From the NCBI RefSeq assembly GCF_001625215.2, contig NC_030383.2, positions 10,366,779 through 10,430,778 on the forward strand: a stretch of DNA of 64,000 nt, in the 5' to 3' direction. The notes under the pieces were generated by a model that searched no databases, had not been told where the DNA came from, and saw only the letters and a program-made list of their open reading frames with translations. A program made the translations under genes and the position numbers. Source of the stretch: Daucus carota subsp. sativus (lineage: Eukaryota; Streptophyta; Magnoliopsida; Apiales; Apiaceae). Below, piece after piece: positions 47,541 to 60,956 of the stretch (positions are counted from its first letter, which is position 1; each line of letters starts with the position of its first letter).

Positions 47541-48021
47541 CTACCATTTTCAAGATTGTCGGTGTCGACTGGATTGCTCGGGAAACCTTTGCAATCATTT
47601 TTATTGTTAAGAATATTTATATCAGTTTGTTAAACAATTTGAAATTAAAATGACTACTTATTTAGTTCATTTTATTTCTCAATCAGGTTGTATTATCAGT
47701 TCGGTGATTTATCCTGACTGTGTTTAATGAATGCATTGTGTCAAAAAACAAGAATTAGAAGAATATTTTAAAAAGTTTCGAATATAGAAACAAAATATTG
47801 AAAAAAATCAGTCTTCTTTCTAAAATTTCTGTTTCTTCTCTATTTTCTTTTATAAGATCAATCCACTTCTTTAAATTACCAAACATTCTACGTAAAATTA
47901 TCCAAACACATAAATAATTATTTATGTGTAAATTATATCATACAAAATTTTAATAACTTATAACTCATAACCTACTTTTTACTTATAATCTACATTATTA
48001 GGTTTAACCAAATCTCGGTTA

Positions 48022-48416
48022 AAAACATCTCCAATGGGGTTGACTATAATCGTTGGTTAAATTAGACCTGTAAGATATTATGTAAAATTTGTTGAACCTG
48101 TAAGACATTGTGCTTCAATGGTATTGATTATATTGGTTGGTTATAATTTAAAAATAATATGTTATTAATATTTAGATTATTATAAATAAAATATATTAGT
48201 TTAATGTGGTAATAAATGATGTATTATCTTCTTGCAGATTTCTAATATGCATATAGAGGTTCGAAAAATTTAACCATTCATTGGAGGTTGACTAAAATTA
48301 CACACAAGAGATCAGTATGGTTGAAGTGCGACTTTTTGAAGAGGTTGACTATATTTTTTATTTTGATATGCCAACTTAATTTTTAGCTAATGGATTTTTA
48401 TGATAGGAGATATTCT
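48022..48416. mobile_element. Probable PIF-like MITE
   Basis: The left end AAAACATCTCCAATGGGG follows TTA. The right end, read on the opposite strand, is AGAATATCTCCTATCA, beside TTG. The terminal match is partial and no exact duplication remains, so the call rests on the CATCTCCAATGG style of end. Confidence 0.45.
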
Positions 48417-50963
48417 TGAACCATCTTATCCTCCTGTCTTTTTTATTTTTTTCAAAATTGAGGTCTCATGTAAAATTAAATTCACAGGTCGATTAAGAAA
48501 AAAAAACATTGTCAATTAGAATCATGGAATTAATATAAAATATATTTTCCATTTTGTCAGCATTTATCTTACGGTCAAAATAATCGTGCCTCACCTACCA
48601 ACAGCGTGAAAAACAACTAGACAAGAACTATGTAAATCAAGAGTTAGTATCTGTACAAATCAGAGGCCGATACCATATTATAATAAGGAACCGGATCCTT
48701 GTTGATGAACCACTTTGACCTGATATGCTTATCAATGAGTAGAATCTGGGGGGGTGTAATCTGTTTTTACGAATTTTCCCAGTTTTTTGTACCAAGCAGG
48801 CTGATAATCGGTTGATTGATTTATAATGTTTTTTTAATTATAAAAAGTCGGACGTAAGAGACAAGGAAAGCGTTGATAGGTAACAATAATTTTAAGTTCG
48901 TAAATAAGTTAATGAAATCTGAATATGTAGATAGATTATTAAGAAATTATAAAACTACTTGTATATCTATTTTGCAACTTTTTTCTAAAACATGATAGTA
49001 TATTTGTTACTCACATGTGAGTCACTTACATCGCAGCGTTTTTGCGGTCGAATCCATCTTGAGTTTGATAAATACATTGCTTGTGAAGTATGTGTTTGTA
49101 TATGTCCTATGGTTCTGGTTTTGTATTGAAAATTGAAAACGGATTTAATTACATAAATTAAAAGATATAAATTACAAACGAGAGATGAGAACTATTGAAA
49201 AATAAAATTAAATCAGAAAGATTAACTAATTTATGATTTATCATGGACGAAAATCGATAAAAGCCGATGATTGTTATAAAAAAAAAGAAAAGATTAAGAA
49301 ATAATCTATGCAGTTATAACAAGACACGTAACAAATAATTTTAACTTTTTAACAATAACCTGTCTAGCTCATTAGGTTCATATATACTACAAACAAGCCA
49401 CAAGCCCTTAACCTATTTTTGTTTTCAATTCAGGATAAACCGTAATATAGCTCGATTTTAATAACATATATAGAACATTTTTGGATTAAGAACTTACTCC
49501 GACCAGAGTATCTCTGAACGTTATATAACAGTAAACAGATATGTTTTCTGTTTGCTTTTAAAAAAAAAAAAAAAACAGTAAACAGATTAACAGTATATTT
49601 ACATTCCGGCATTGGGTCTCTGGCCGACCCTTTTCTTGTTATTTCTCCCATATTTGCGATCAAGCCAAACAATAATATTGTATTATACAGTATCAATAAC
49701 GGGCAGGCTGGCTGCATGCCATTCATATTCAAGAAAGAAAGCGGTCTCACATGGTGGGCTCTCAGCCTAGCTCTTAATACATTCGCATTACTGTTTGCTG
49801 CTGCTTTGTTTTTATCAGGCTACTTGGACGTGAAATTTTAGATACTGTCGTTTTAATTTTTGCAAGGCTGTTTGTACGTATTATTGAATTATTTATGATC
49901 TCCTTTTGCAAAATCAATATGATATACCTACATCCATTAGACAAAAAGTTCAAACTAAGCTTGTTTATTAAAATAACTATAACTATATGCTTTGCGGTTT
50001 GCATGTTGCTATAAAAGATAACAAAGTATTTGTTAAATTCTTATTCTTCTCGATTTATTTTTGATATATGTTATTTGTAATGAAAATTAGGTTGGACAGT
50101 GTTTGATAAATCTGAAAATAATTTTTGTGGAACACGGTTCTTGATTTATAAACTATTTTTGGAAAAAATAGGTGATTCGGTACTTATGGCAAAACTTATC
50201 TTTCAAATTTTTTGTGAAAAATTGTCAAAATGTCACATATATTACTATTAAACCTCACCAAAAATATTATTTTCTCATATTATAACTCAAAATATATAAA
50301 ATCGTAAAAAGATAAAAAAATATTTTAGACAATGGTGTAATTTGTATGTGTTATATTTGGTTGTTAAGTTTCATATTGCAAATTTTAAGAAAACACACAC
50401 GAAACTGGGAAAGTCTCATTTGATTGGTTGTGAAACAGTCTAAATTATGACAAGGATCCCTCCGGGTATCATAAATAATTATGAGTTTTTCGCACATACC
50501 CAGTTGTACAAGATTTTTTTTACAAAATACTTTAATTTTTATTTTTTTTTGGAAGATATAATCTTTCAAATAGAAATTGCAAAAATATTTTTTTTTAAAA
50601 AAAATACAGAGATTGCATTTGCGATAGTATCTATAACTACTAGCAATCATGTATGCAAATACAAATACTACTTAAAACATAATTATAAAAAAAATTCAAT
50701 AAAATTGAAATCAATCACAAATTCGACTTAATGAGTGTCTTACGGGTCAATTAACTAAGAACACCTAAATTAAATCTCAAATATCTATCAACAACAACTA
50801 ATATAACTAATTCCCACAATAAAAAAAAGTCAAATTAACTAAAATTTAAATTGCAATTCTAATATAACTCTAAAAGCAACCATATCAATCGAGGTTATAT
50901 TAGTATATACATTATTCCGTCCATTGAATCTTTGAACCTTCATGCACATTCCTGATACGACCT

Positions 50964-51081
50964 CTCACCTTGAATCACATATCCGACAATACTTTCACTG
51001 ACTATCACACCACTCTAACCTTCTCACCTTGAATCACATATCCGACAATACTTTCACTGACTACCACACCACTCTAACCTT
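50964..51081. repeat. Tandem duplication of 59 bp
   Basis: CTCACCTTGAATCACATATC begins at 50964 and 51023. Each copy runs through GACAATACTTTCACTGACTA and ACACCACTCTAACCTT, with almost no differences. Confidence 0.9.
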
Positions 51082-52188
51082 CCTCCATGTTTTTCTTCTC
51101 CGCCCTCCCACTTTAAACCTGTGATTCTCATTTCACCTTCTTCAATGTATTCTTATCCGCCGTCCCACTTTGAACTTGCAATTCTCATTTCCTCGACTTG
51201 TTCTTCCTTTAGTAATGCTATGTTATACTAGTCGTGACGAAGTCGTGTAATTGCTATTGCTTTGAAAAAAAAGAAATGAAAAAGAAGTAGGATTTAATTA
51301 CTTGTCGTTGTACACATATTTTACAAAATTACTGAAATTGTATTTAATTGCATTTGATTAAAAATGTTTTTATAAAATAGTTTTGGAAAATAATAAAATT
51401 ATAAAAAATCTTCAAAAAATGATATACTATACGGTAAATACCCGATAGTTAATGAAGCCAATAAAACAAGTGTAACAACCTTTCCCTCCTTTCCGTTGGG
51501 GTGAGAGAGTGCTTTAGAGAGAGAGCGAGTCCTACTCTCTCTTTCATTCCCTGTTTACTCCATTAAACTATACTTACATTTATAATTGTAGAGAGAGAAA
51601 CAAGGCCAGTTTGTTTGACTTAGCCCAGCCTAGCCGGCAAGCCGACTTCTCCATCTCTTCATATCTGCATACATGTAATGTAAATCACATTACATGAATG
51701 TCTACTTAGATATATATAAATATATTTTGCATAAGCGCGTAAGAGGGGTCAAAAGTAACAAAGAAAGCTGAATTCTTTGTTTAACTGCTAAGCTTTATCA
51801 ATCAACATCCGGCCCAGATAATAAAGCTATCAAAGATCAAATCTTTAACTCACTATTATCTCATCTCTTCTCTTTAAGGTACTAATTACCCCTTTGATCT
51901 GCTTTGTTTCTGCTTTTTTCATTCATTTATTACATGGGTTTTGACACAATTTTGCAATTGAGCTTGTAAGTCTTAGGGGGTGTTTGTCAGTTTTGGTGAT
52001 TTGTTTCATTCATTTTTTAGATGGGTTTTGTAGAATTTTATGCTTAAGATTGTAAATCTTGGTGGGGTTTATCAATTTTGATGATTTCTTTGTACTTAGC
52101 TTAGTACACGATTATGTTGTCCAAGTTTTGTTAGTGTTTTTGTAATATATACATAGATATATAGATTGTGAAGTAGGGATTTTTGGTG

Positions 52189-55100
52189 ATGGGATGTGTT
52201 TGTGGTAAGCCCTCTTCTGGTGAGGAAGGTGGGGGTGGGAGACGAAGCCCGAAAGCGAGACAAGCAGTGAATAAAGGAGCATCAGCAGTTGTGTCTAGAG
52301 GGAATTCTGGCAAGAGGGTGGAGAGTTTTAGAGCTAAAGATAGGAAGGATAATGGTGATGTGAGAGTTGGTTTGGTTGATAATAAGAGAACTAATAGTTC
52401 GAGGAGGGTGCGTGATGAACAGTCTGAGAAGAAAAAGACTCAACTTGTTGATCCCAGAAGTATTGTTAATGCTGCAGAAGGGGAACTGATTGCAGCTGGT
52501 TGGCCTTCTTGGCTTGCTGGAGTCGCTGGTGAATCTATAAAGGGATGGGTTCCACGCCGAGCAGATACTTTTGAGAAACTTGATAAGGTATCTTTTTATC
52601 CTGTCGTGCTTGTTGTGTGATAAATTCTGATATATCTTTTTTTTAATCAGATTTATAATATGAATCATGGATGTTATCTGGAAAATTCTCTGTTTATCTG
52701 GTTTTCATTAGTGTTATGAAGATCTGTAATTCACATTGAACAGAACTTGAATAAAAGCTTTCTGCTCTTGAGGAAAAACAAGTTAAAATATTGTCCATAT
52801 TCATCAAAGTTGCACATAGTAATTATTCTGGCTTCTGTCCCCAAGGCTAAATTATTTGAAAACAGGGTATTGGAATTTATTAGCCTGTTATGGACATAGT
52901 TTAGTTATTAGTGCTTTTATAAATATTCGTTGATTTAATCGCTCGACAGGTTTTTTTTTGCTAAAAGATAAGTAGACTTTTACTTTACTCTTACTCGGTT
53001 CTTTTGATGAACATGCATAGGTAATTACAGTATAGAGAAGACAGTATTATTTGGTAATTTCTAAGTTTATTGCTCAATTGCTTTCCTCCAACTGCTCCAC
53101 ATGTCTATACTTGTGTGATGCTGCTTCTTGAAGTTTTATTTCTTGTGCTGTAATCCCCCCCCCCCCCCCAAAATCCAAAACTCATAAATGCCTTCTATAT
53201 TTTAGAAGCATGGGCCACCAAAAATTGGGATTGGTAGCCCTCTCCTATGTCTTTTGATCTTCGGTGTTGATAAACTTCGTGCAACTCAGTGCCGGTTCTT
53301 CAGTATTTCTTTCATCAGTATTGAGTTTGCTTCATGATATATATTATTTTATTTTTTTCAGATTGGCCAAGGTACTTATAGTAGTGTATACAAGGCTCGT
53401 GATCTAATACATAAGAAAGTTGTTGCTCTAAAAAGAGTGCGGTTTGATAATTTAGATCGTGAAAGTGTCAAGTTTATGGCTAGGGAAATCCTTATCTTAA
53501 GGAGGCTGGATCATCCCAATATTATTAAACTGGAGGGATTAGTCACTTCCCGGACATCTTCCAGTTTGTACCTTGTTTTTGAGTACATGGAACATGATCT
53601 TACAGGACTTGCTTCCCTTCCTGGTGTAAAGTTTACTGAACCACAGGTTTTTTGCTAACTTCTCTTCTATCTTGTACTCAATTTATCTTTTGTGCCCGCC
53701 ATTTAAATTTATATTCTCATGTTAATCTATTTATTAGGTAATAATTGAAAAAGAATTCTGGTATGGACTTCAGTTACCAATAAGATAGCATAGATGATTG
53801 GTAGATGAAAGCACACTTTTCGAGAGCTTATAATCTTATTTTTCAGTGTCTATTTTTTGTTGATGTAATTAGTTCTGGTATGTTGTATTGTTTGTAGGTT
53901 AAATGCTACATGCAGCAACTTTTAAGCGGGCTTAAACATTGTCACAGTCATGGTGTCCTGCATCGTGACATAAAGGGTTCAAATCTTTTAATAGACAATA
54001 ACGGCATTCTGAAAATTGCTGACTTTGGCTTAGCCAGCTTTTTTGAGCACCATCAGAGTGCACCATTAACTAGTCATGTTGTGACTCTTTGGTATCGACC
54101 ACCAGAATTATTGCTTGGAGCCACCTATTATGGTGTTGCAGTTGATCTTTGGAGTAGTGGGTGCATTCTTGGTGAACTGTATGCCGGCAAGCCTATCATG
54201 CCTGGAAGAACAGAGGTATGTTAGTTTTCTATTTCTTTTATGTCACCATATAGTCTCCATCAGGTGAGGAGTCATGTACATAGAAATTCTTACTTTTACG
54301 TACTAGTAGTAGGAAGCTGCATGCTGTAGCCATATTTGAAGAACATCGATCCAATTAAATCAGAGAAGATATTGTTAGTATGTTCTTAATATAAGTACTC
54401 ATTTTAATATAAAGAAGTATAATTAATTAGTGGTTAAATGCTAGATGAGAGTTCTATACAAGTTCTTTTTCATTATACAAAAAATTATCAGGAATACTTT
54501 ATAGCTGGGAATGATATGGCTTCAACTTGAGTTTTTAGTTGACTTAGCTTACACTAGTTGCAAACATCCAAGTACGGCATCGTGGATTTACGTGTTGTAA
54601 GGTTGTACCATGTTGCTTATGACAATGAGATCCATTACCTGTGCTTTAATTTGAACACTGTACTTATGTTATTAGTCTCCAGTATTAGCATTATAAATCA
54701 TCAATAGGTAATAACTTTATGTAATTTTCACCTGTTTACAGGTGGAGCAATTGCATAAAATATTTAAACTTTGTGGCTCACCATCCGAGGATTATTGGAA
54801 AAAGTCCAAGCTCCACAAAACAACGGTGTTCAAGCCTCTACAGCCCTACAGGAGACGTCTAGCTGAAACATTTAAAGATTTTCCTGATGCTGCTGTGGGG
54901 CTTATGGAGACCTTACTTGCAATAGATCCTGCTCATAGAGGGACTGCAGCTTTTGCACTTGAGAGTGAGGCAAGCACCTCTTTGTTATTTGTTTTTCCCT
55001 CTTATGCGTTATTCAAAATAAATAAACCCTCTGTCTATATTCACTTCATGTACTTTGATATTTTAAAGCAGCTGATCCATTTACTACATATTATGGCAGT

Positions 55101-57079
55101 TCTTTACAATAAAACCACATGCATGTGATCCTACAAGTTTGCCCAAATATCCTCCCAGCAAAGAGATTGATGCAAAATTGCGCGATGAAGAAGCACGGAG
55201 GTGTGTGCTGTTGAATTAAGCATCATTTACTCTAGAGTCAGTTAATAATTTTTTGCTTGTCCGACAACTTATCTCTTATTAGCGTCTTTCAATTGCAAAG
55301 ATTATACACAGCCCGAGAATGGACTTATCAAAACTTTATTATATTCTTTTCTTCTGTTTTATGGTACAAGCTTGAAAGCATGTCAGCATCTACCCAATGT
55401 GGAAAATACTTGATAAAATGAATTGAGATGTAATATGAACATTTATTTGGGTTTTTTCTAGGCAAGGAGCAGGACTTAAGGGCCATAATGTAGACCGGGA
55501 AATGAGAGGATCAAACGATTCTCGGGCTATTCCTAACCCTGATGCTAATGCCGAGTTAGCCATGTCATTGCAGGTACATAAAACTTATTTGAAGTTATGC
55601 TGTCCTTCATATTTATATGTTTAAAATTTTGTGAGATGTAGTAAAAATTGGGGGAATTTACACAATTAATTGAAAATTTGGTTGTAAAACCTTAATATAT
55701 CTAGAGAGAGCCTTCAGGCATTATTTGTCTCATACAAGGGACTTATACGCTGCTTAGCAAGTCTGACAGAGTACTTACTTGCAATTTATGCTCCCAAGTG
55801 AGGATATAATAGTGCTCCAACAGTCTCTGAGCAATTCCTTGAATCAGTAGGTGCCTTCCTTCACTAATTATTTATTAATATCCCCTTGTCCTAAGGATAT
55901 CTTAACAATATTTTATCATAAACTTTTAAAATTACTCTGTCTCTTTCTATTGTACATTGTACTTCCAATGATAGAGGTACTTTTTACGATAAAACTTCAA
56001 ATAAGGAGCGACTGAGTGAGTATAAGGAGTATTGTTGGGGAATTTTTTTTACCTATTAATGTCCTAAGTTACTAAGAGCCGATTTTCATAATATATTTAA
56101 GTGAATCAAGAGTCTATTGGACTTGCTCATACCCATCCAACAGATTAGGAACCGGAACTTGCAGATTATAATGGTTCTAAATGCACATCCATTTGTCCTC
56201 TTTTTGGTATATATTTTTCTCCTTTGTATAGCAGCAGCTTAGCGAATGTTTTATCTTCTTGACACCCCAGAAAAGAGGACGTTCGAATCCAAAGACCCGA
56301 AGTGAGCAATTCAACCGCCACAAGGACGAAGTTGCTTCTGGTTTTCCTATTGATCCACCTAGACAGAGTCAAGCTTTAAAAGAAGTTAGAAGAGAACAGA
56401 TGGAACAGCCTCCAAATAGAGCATCATATTCAGGTCCACTGGTTCCAGGTGTTGGATGGACCAAGGCTGCAAGGAAATACGATGAAGTCTCTGTTGTTTC
56501 AACCAGGACCAATTTATCTACACTATCTGGTTTAGTAGCATCGAGGACATTGACAAGTGAAGATGCCCGAGATAAATACTTTCCCTCGCATCAAGTAGCA
56601 GATCAAGCGGGAAGGGTATCAGAATCATTTGACAAATTGGGGAGTTCGAGGAATCAAGATATGAAGGTTCAAACCCAGGGAATCACTAGTACTCATCAGA
56701 TGGAAAATTTAAGAGGCAGCACGAAAGAATCAGTTATGGTAAGTTTCATGACAAAACTCTCAAACTTTGTTTCCATATTTAAATATTAAACAAATATCGG
56801 ATGATTTGACCTTTTGTAATGTTATTTTCCTTCTTGTTTCATTGAAATTTTTTCTAGAATGGTCAGGGTTTCAAGGGAAAAGGAAACAAGATCCATTTCT
56901 CGGGTCCTTTGCTAGTTCCATCAAACAATGTTGATCAGATGCTTAAAGATCATGACCGCCAGATTCAGGAAGCAGCTCGACGAGCAAGAATTGAGAAGGC
57001 GAGAGTTAATAATGTTCAACGGCAAGGACAACAGATAACGCCTAACCCAATGTATGTTGCCAATCACGGAGCTAGGTAA
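52189..57079 (+). CDS. CDK-like Ser/Thr protein kinase, N-myristoylated type (IBS1/At1g18670-like), 710 aa
   Basis: Eight exons: 52189-52587, 53362-53646, 53898-54215, 54742-54969, 55100-55200, 55462-55573, 56271-56738 and 56858-57079; the frame is continuous. The start MGCVCGK carries Gly2 for myristoylation and Cys3/Cys5 for palmitoylation, so membrane attachment is likely. The kinase domain (about residues 130-410) has IGQGTYSSVYKARD, Lys157 in VALKR, the cyclin-helix-like FMAREILILRRL, HRDIKGSN with Asp252, DFG with Asp270, and RPPELLLGA. The C-terminal tail of about 300 residues is disordered and ends with the family signature FSGPLLVPS...DQMLKDHDRQIQEA. Intron 4 uses a GC donor (GAG/GCAAGC). 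Relatives include IBS1, linked to priming by beta-aminobutyric acid; the exact role here is not known. Confidence 0.94.
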
Positions 57080-57686
57080 TCGAGTTACGTACAAGGAGAG
57101 AGAGCGAAGCAGCTCTCCCCCACTAAGATAGTAGATCCATGTATAGTACTGTGCATATAAAATTTATTCACAACGAATAAATGTTCATGTTTTGATGTTG
57201 AAATTCCAAGAATAAATATATGAAGAGATTCACAAGCACAATTGGATGATAACCAAATATATACATTCCATGCTTAACGTTTTCGTCCTGTCAATTTGAT
57301 TTTACAGAAGCAGCTAATTTGTATCGTATGGGACCGTTTTAAAAGATGATTTATACCTTAATATTTTGTTATTATATTAATATTTTTTATACCTGTTAAG
57401 TTGTAAATATAAAAAAAAAATGATCTAAACACATAAATTAATTTTCTTTTCCCCCACTTATAATTAACTTGTGAAAGCAAAACTTTTAAGGTATACAGAA
57501 TTTAGTATGAAGAAGAAACACCATTCACCCTTTTTACAAAGAAATGCTCAGTAGAGATTAGTAACAAAACATACAGACGATGTAAAGTTTGTATCAAATT
57601 AATCACTGCAGTACAATGCAAATAAAACAGCTTTTCAGTTAATGCCATTCTACAGGAAGCTGCATAAGAAAGAAGATTGATGGTAT

Positions 57687-59524
57687 CTATGGAACAACCG
57701 CAGCTTGGGATATCAAATTGAATGCATCAGCGATGCATGACTTGAACTTGTGTGGATCTATAAAGTCTTTCTCTACTCCAATGCCAATCCTAAGCTTCCC
57801 GGCATAGCTTATCACGGTTACCTGACTACTCTGCATCCATGATATGTGATATATACGCGTGTCAAAAAAAAAAAATCAGTAGTAACTGTCATGACTAGCT
57901 ACATTTGACATACCTGAGGGGAGCCAGTGACGAAAAAGTAAAGACCTTTGATCGGAAGATCATCCACACTCATCTTCTCAACAGGTCCAATTAGGTTGGT
58001 GATGGTTATGCTAGAGTTCCTCAATGTGTTGTGGATGTATTTAGCTGCAGTCTGCCACCAGCACAAAGCATCAATCAAGTTAACATAAAATCAAAGATCA
58101 TCACAGAATACTCTCCACCTATAGTACATTGGGCCTGGCTGCCTTAGTACTGGGAAGTCCGAATAACTTTAAAGGAATACAAATTTGAATTAAGGCATAT
58201 ACCTCAGGGCCTCTAAGTTCTCTGAGTTTCTCTAAAAGGGCTCCTGTCAGCAGAACCGCGGCATTATTTCTCTTCCTCTTGATAATTTTATGTGCTTCAT
58301 AGACAAAATTCACTGGATTTGACAGACTGGCGGTGCTTAATTTGGGCAGGGGAACGTGTAAAAATGCAAAATGGTTACCCCAGAGTGATGTATTCGCCTT
58401 AGGATTTACCATCTCACCTACTGACTTGTAACCACCTAAATTTCTGGTGTTCATTAGCACCAGTGCATTTGAATTTGATTTGCCCGAGTTCATCATTTCT
58501 CCTTCCATGTACAATCGGCTTCCAAGTAATATTATTCCGGTGATCACATCATTTATTGTCTGCACATCCAATCAAAAACAATTTAGGAGTAATTCAATCC
58601 ACAAGCGTTCATCTTGTGATAATATGTAATAATGTATTGTGTACCATTTTGAGTTTGTTTTTGATGATCTTGATAGCATCCATAGAGAATTCTATGGTAG
58701 TGAAAGCCATGGGCAGGTACTCGACTCCGTCATGTAGGGATCGAATAGGTGACTCAACATCTTTAACAAAGCTGCTCTTCAGAAGGCTGGCTCCAAAGTC
58801 TACTACAGTGTTAGCAATCCAAGATGAAACCTGGGGAATACGTCTCACACTTCTTGTAATGAGGCTATAATCACCGCGTTTTGAAGAGTTTGATGTTTGA
58901 AGTGACGGAAATGATAAAGGAATAGAAGGATTGTCCAGTCTTCTTAGACATGACAGAAGTGCCCCTAAAAGAGAATATCCATCTCCGAGAGAATGATGAA
59001 ACTTAGCTATAATACTTCCAGCTGCATTGCGAGTTGGATACTTGAATAAATGAACTTCCCATAGAGGCCTGGTCTCCGGAAGTGGATCCATGCCTAGTTT
59101 TGACAGATAGTTCAGGAGATACTCGTCGTAAAATTCTGGTGACATTCCTCTTGGTAGAGCGGGGACTATTACATGATCATCAAGATTGACCTCAACCTTC
59201 TTCCATTTCTGTATTCCATTCTTTTCTGCAACCTGCATTGCGGTTTCATGCTTTGTTATATCATATAATTTCATTAATGAGTTGTCGTGAATTTGAGTTG
59301 AGAGGTGAAAAGGACTATATGAGTCTATGACATACCATAATTGACGAGAAGCGTGAGTTAACGGGTAAAAAATCATCCCTGAGGATCGACAGATACCGAA
59401 AATGGTCATCATGAATCGGAGTTTCGGATTCCAGAACACTCAAGATAGAGAGGGATAACACTGAGCTGTTTAAGTATTGTCCTGTTGGACTCACAGGCTC
59501 CAGAAGATCTTCGCCAGTATCCAT
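57687..59524 (-). CDS. WSD1: Wax ester synthase/diacylglycerol acyltransferase (WSD type), 471 aa
   Basis: Five exons on the minus strand, all phase 0 and GT-AG: 59336-59524, 58645-59232, 58203-58559, 57914-58051 and 57687-57830. The start MDTGEDLLEPVSPTGQY is typical of plant WSD proteins. The catalytic HHxxxDG motif is HHSLGDG at residues 142-148. Other family blocks are QKWKKVEVNLDDHV, RPLWEVHLFKYPT, TINDVITGIILLG, GNHFAFLHVPLP and the C-terminal ITNLIGPVEKM and SYAGKLRIGIGVEKDFIDP. The enzyme joins fatty acyl-CoA to long-chain alcohols (wax esters) or diacylglycerol, usually at the endoplasmic reticulum, for cuticular wax. Length is normal and no stop or lost motif is seen. Confidence 0.94.
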
Positions 59525-59529
59525 ATTTC

Positions 59530-60956
59530 AATTCAACTACTAGTAATTTTTAACACCGAGAGGGATAAATGATGTTGTTGTACATGCGCAAATACATATA
59601 TATACTGCTCATCTTCAAGCACCGATGACCTAACGGGCTGCTGCGCGAGGACTTGAGTAAATGACGACAGGACTGTTGAGCGACGGAGCAGTTAGCTGGG
59701 AAAATATATCCATATGACGTGCGATTTGATCCGCAGGACGTTATAAAAGTAGTTAAGGTCATGTACTGCCCAAAATGTGACAAGAATATGCATTTGCATT
59801 TACAAGAAATAATGCAAGAATCTTATCGTATTCTCCTATAGACTATCGTGTTGCTATGGAGTTGGCTTATTTTTCATCCAACTCGTACCTACAAGTATCT
59901 GTTAGTACTACCTACTCAGGTAATCGAGGTGGACTGTTGGAATGCCAATTTGGCGGGATTTTGATTTAGTTTATAGGAAATATACTCTTACTCCTTCCGT
60001 TTTTTATATGATGCACTTTTTGCTCACATCTCAATGTGTTTTGACCGGACCTTTAAAAGTATTATTTTAAAAAAAATTTTTTTTGAATAAAAGTAGGTAA
60101 AAAATAGTTTAATTCAAAAAAAAAATTAAAAAATAATATATTTAAGTGTCCGGTCAAAACTCATTGAGATGTGTGCAAAAAGTCAAGCGTCATATTAAAA
60201 AAACAGAAAGAATATGATGGAGCAGGAAAAAGCGAAGAATTGCTAATTTTAATAAGAAGAGCGGCAAATTCAATGATCTTGAATTTTATTTAGTCAAAAA
60301 GTGGTCCTTAGCTATTTTTATGAAACATTAAAATATATCTAGTCATTATAGTATAAATTTGAAAATTTAAAATTCCAAATAACAAATTACTAAACTAATC
60401 GAGTTTGGTCACTTTTTATAATTTTCTCTGTTTCAAATTTTAAACTAATCTCCCGAGAAATATATTTTAGGGATTACTTGACTTATTGAGAAACAGAATT
60501 AATTTGTATAGCAGTTAATCAGATAATGGAGAACTAATTGGATATATTAAAGTAACATAATAATATTTAATTTATTAAATGTAATATAATAGTTTTACAA
60601 AATCTGTTATGAATAATTGAATTAAAAGAAACGAATCGTGATAATACCTTGTAGCAATAACCAAGTAATTAATCGGCCAAATCAACGAATTTTATAACTA
60701 CGACTACATCACTCAGGGCTGCTGCATCTTTTTTTCTTTGCTGTATCTTTGTTTTATGGTTATCTATGAACAGAAATTGTCTGTTTCCCTTGACATAAAA
60801 AAAACTTTGTCCGTTTCCACTTTCCATAGCATTATTAAGCATGTTGAGCTAGAAACAGCCGCGGTCAGCACGTTCTATCACAAATGGATTCATTATTGAA
60901 AAGCAGTGATGCTGACGGATTATTAAAAATAGAAATAGAACGTGACTAATGACAAT
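59530..60956. other. Intergenic region between the WSD and glycosyltransferase genes
   Basis: Contains the promoter side of the WSD gene, a diverged Stowaway-like MITE (59991-60212) and the 3' side of the glycosyltransferase. No additional gene is seen. Confidence 0.55.
59991..60212. mobile_element. Diverged Stowaway-like MITE
   Basis: The left arm CTCCTTCCGTTTTTTATATG and the right arm (opposite strand, CTTTCTGTTTTTTTAATATG) pair, and the arms continue with CACATCTCAATG and TTTTGACCGG in inverse order. TA flanks are present on both sides. Confidence 0.7.

Larger units (their letters stand above)
47600..52188. other. Intergenic region upstream of the CDK-like kinase
   Basis: No gene is supported. 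It holds a probable MITE (48022-48416), a 59-bp duplication (50964-51081) and, near 51515-51545, a GA/CT-rich patch (GAGAGAGAGCGAG, CTCTCTCTTTC) that may belong to the kinase promoter or leader. Confidence 0.55.

Noticed and set aside
52183..52188. Upstream non-ATG start for the kinase
   Set aside because: The codons there are TTG and GTG. The ATG at 52189 gives the conserved MGCVC lipid-modification site.
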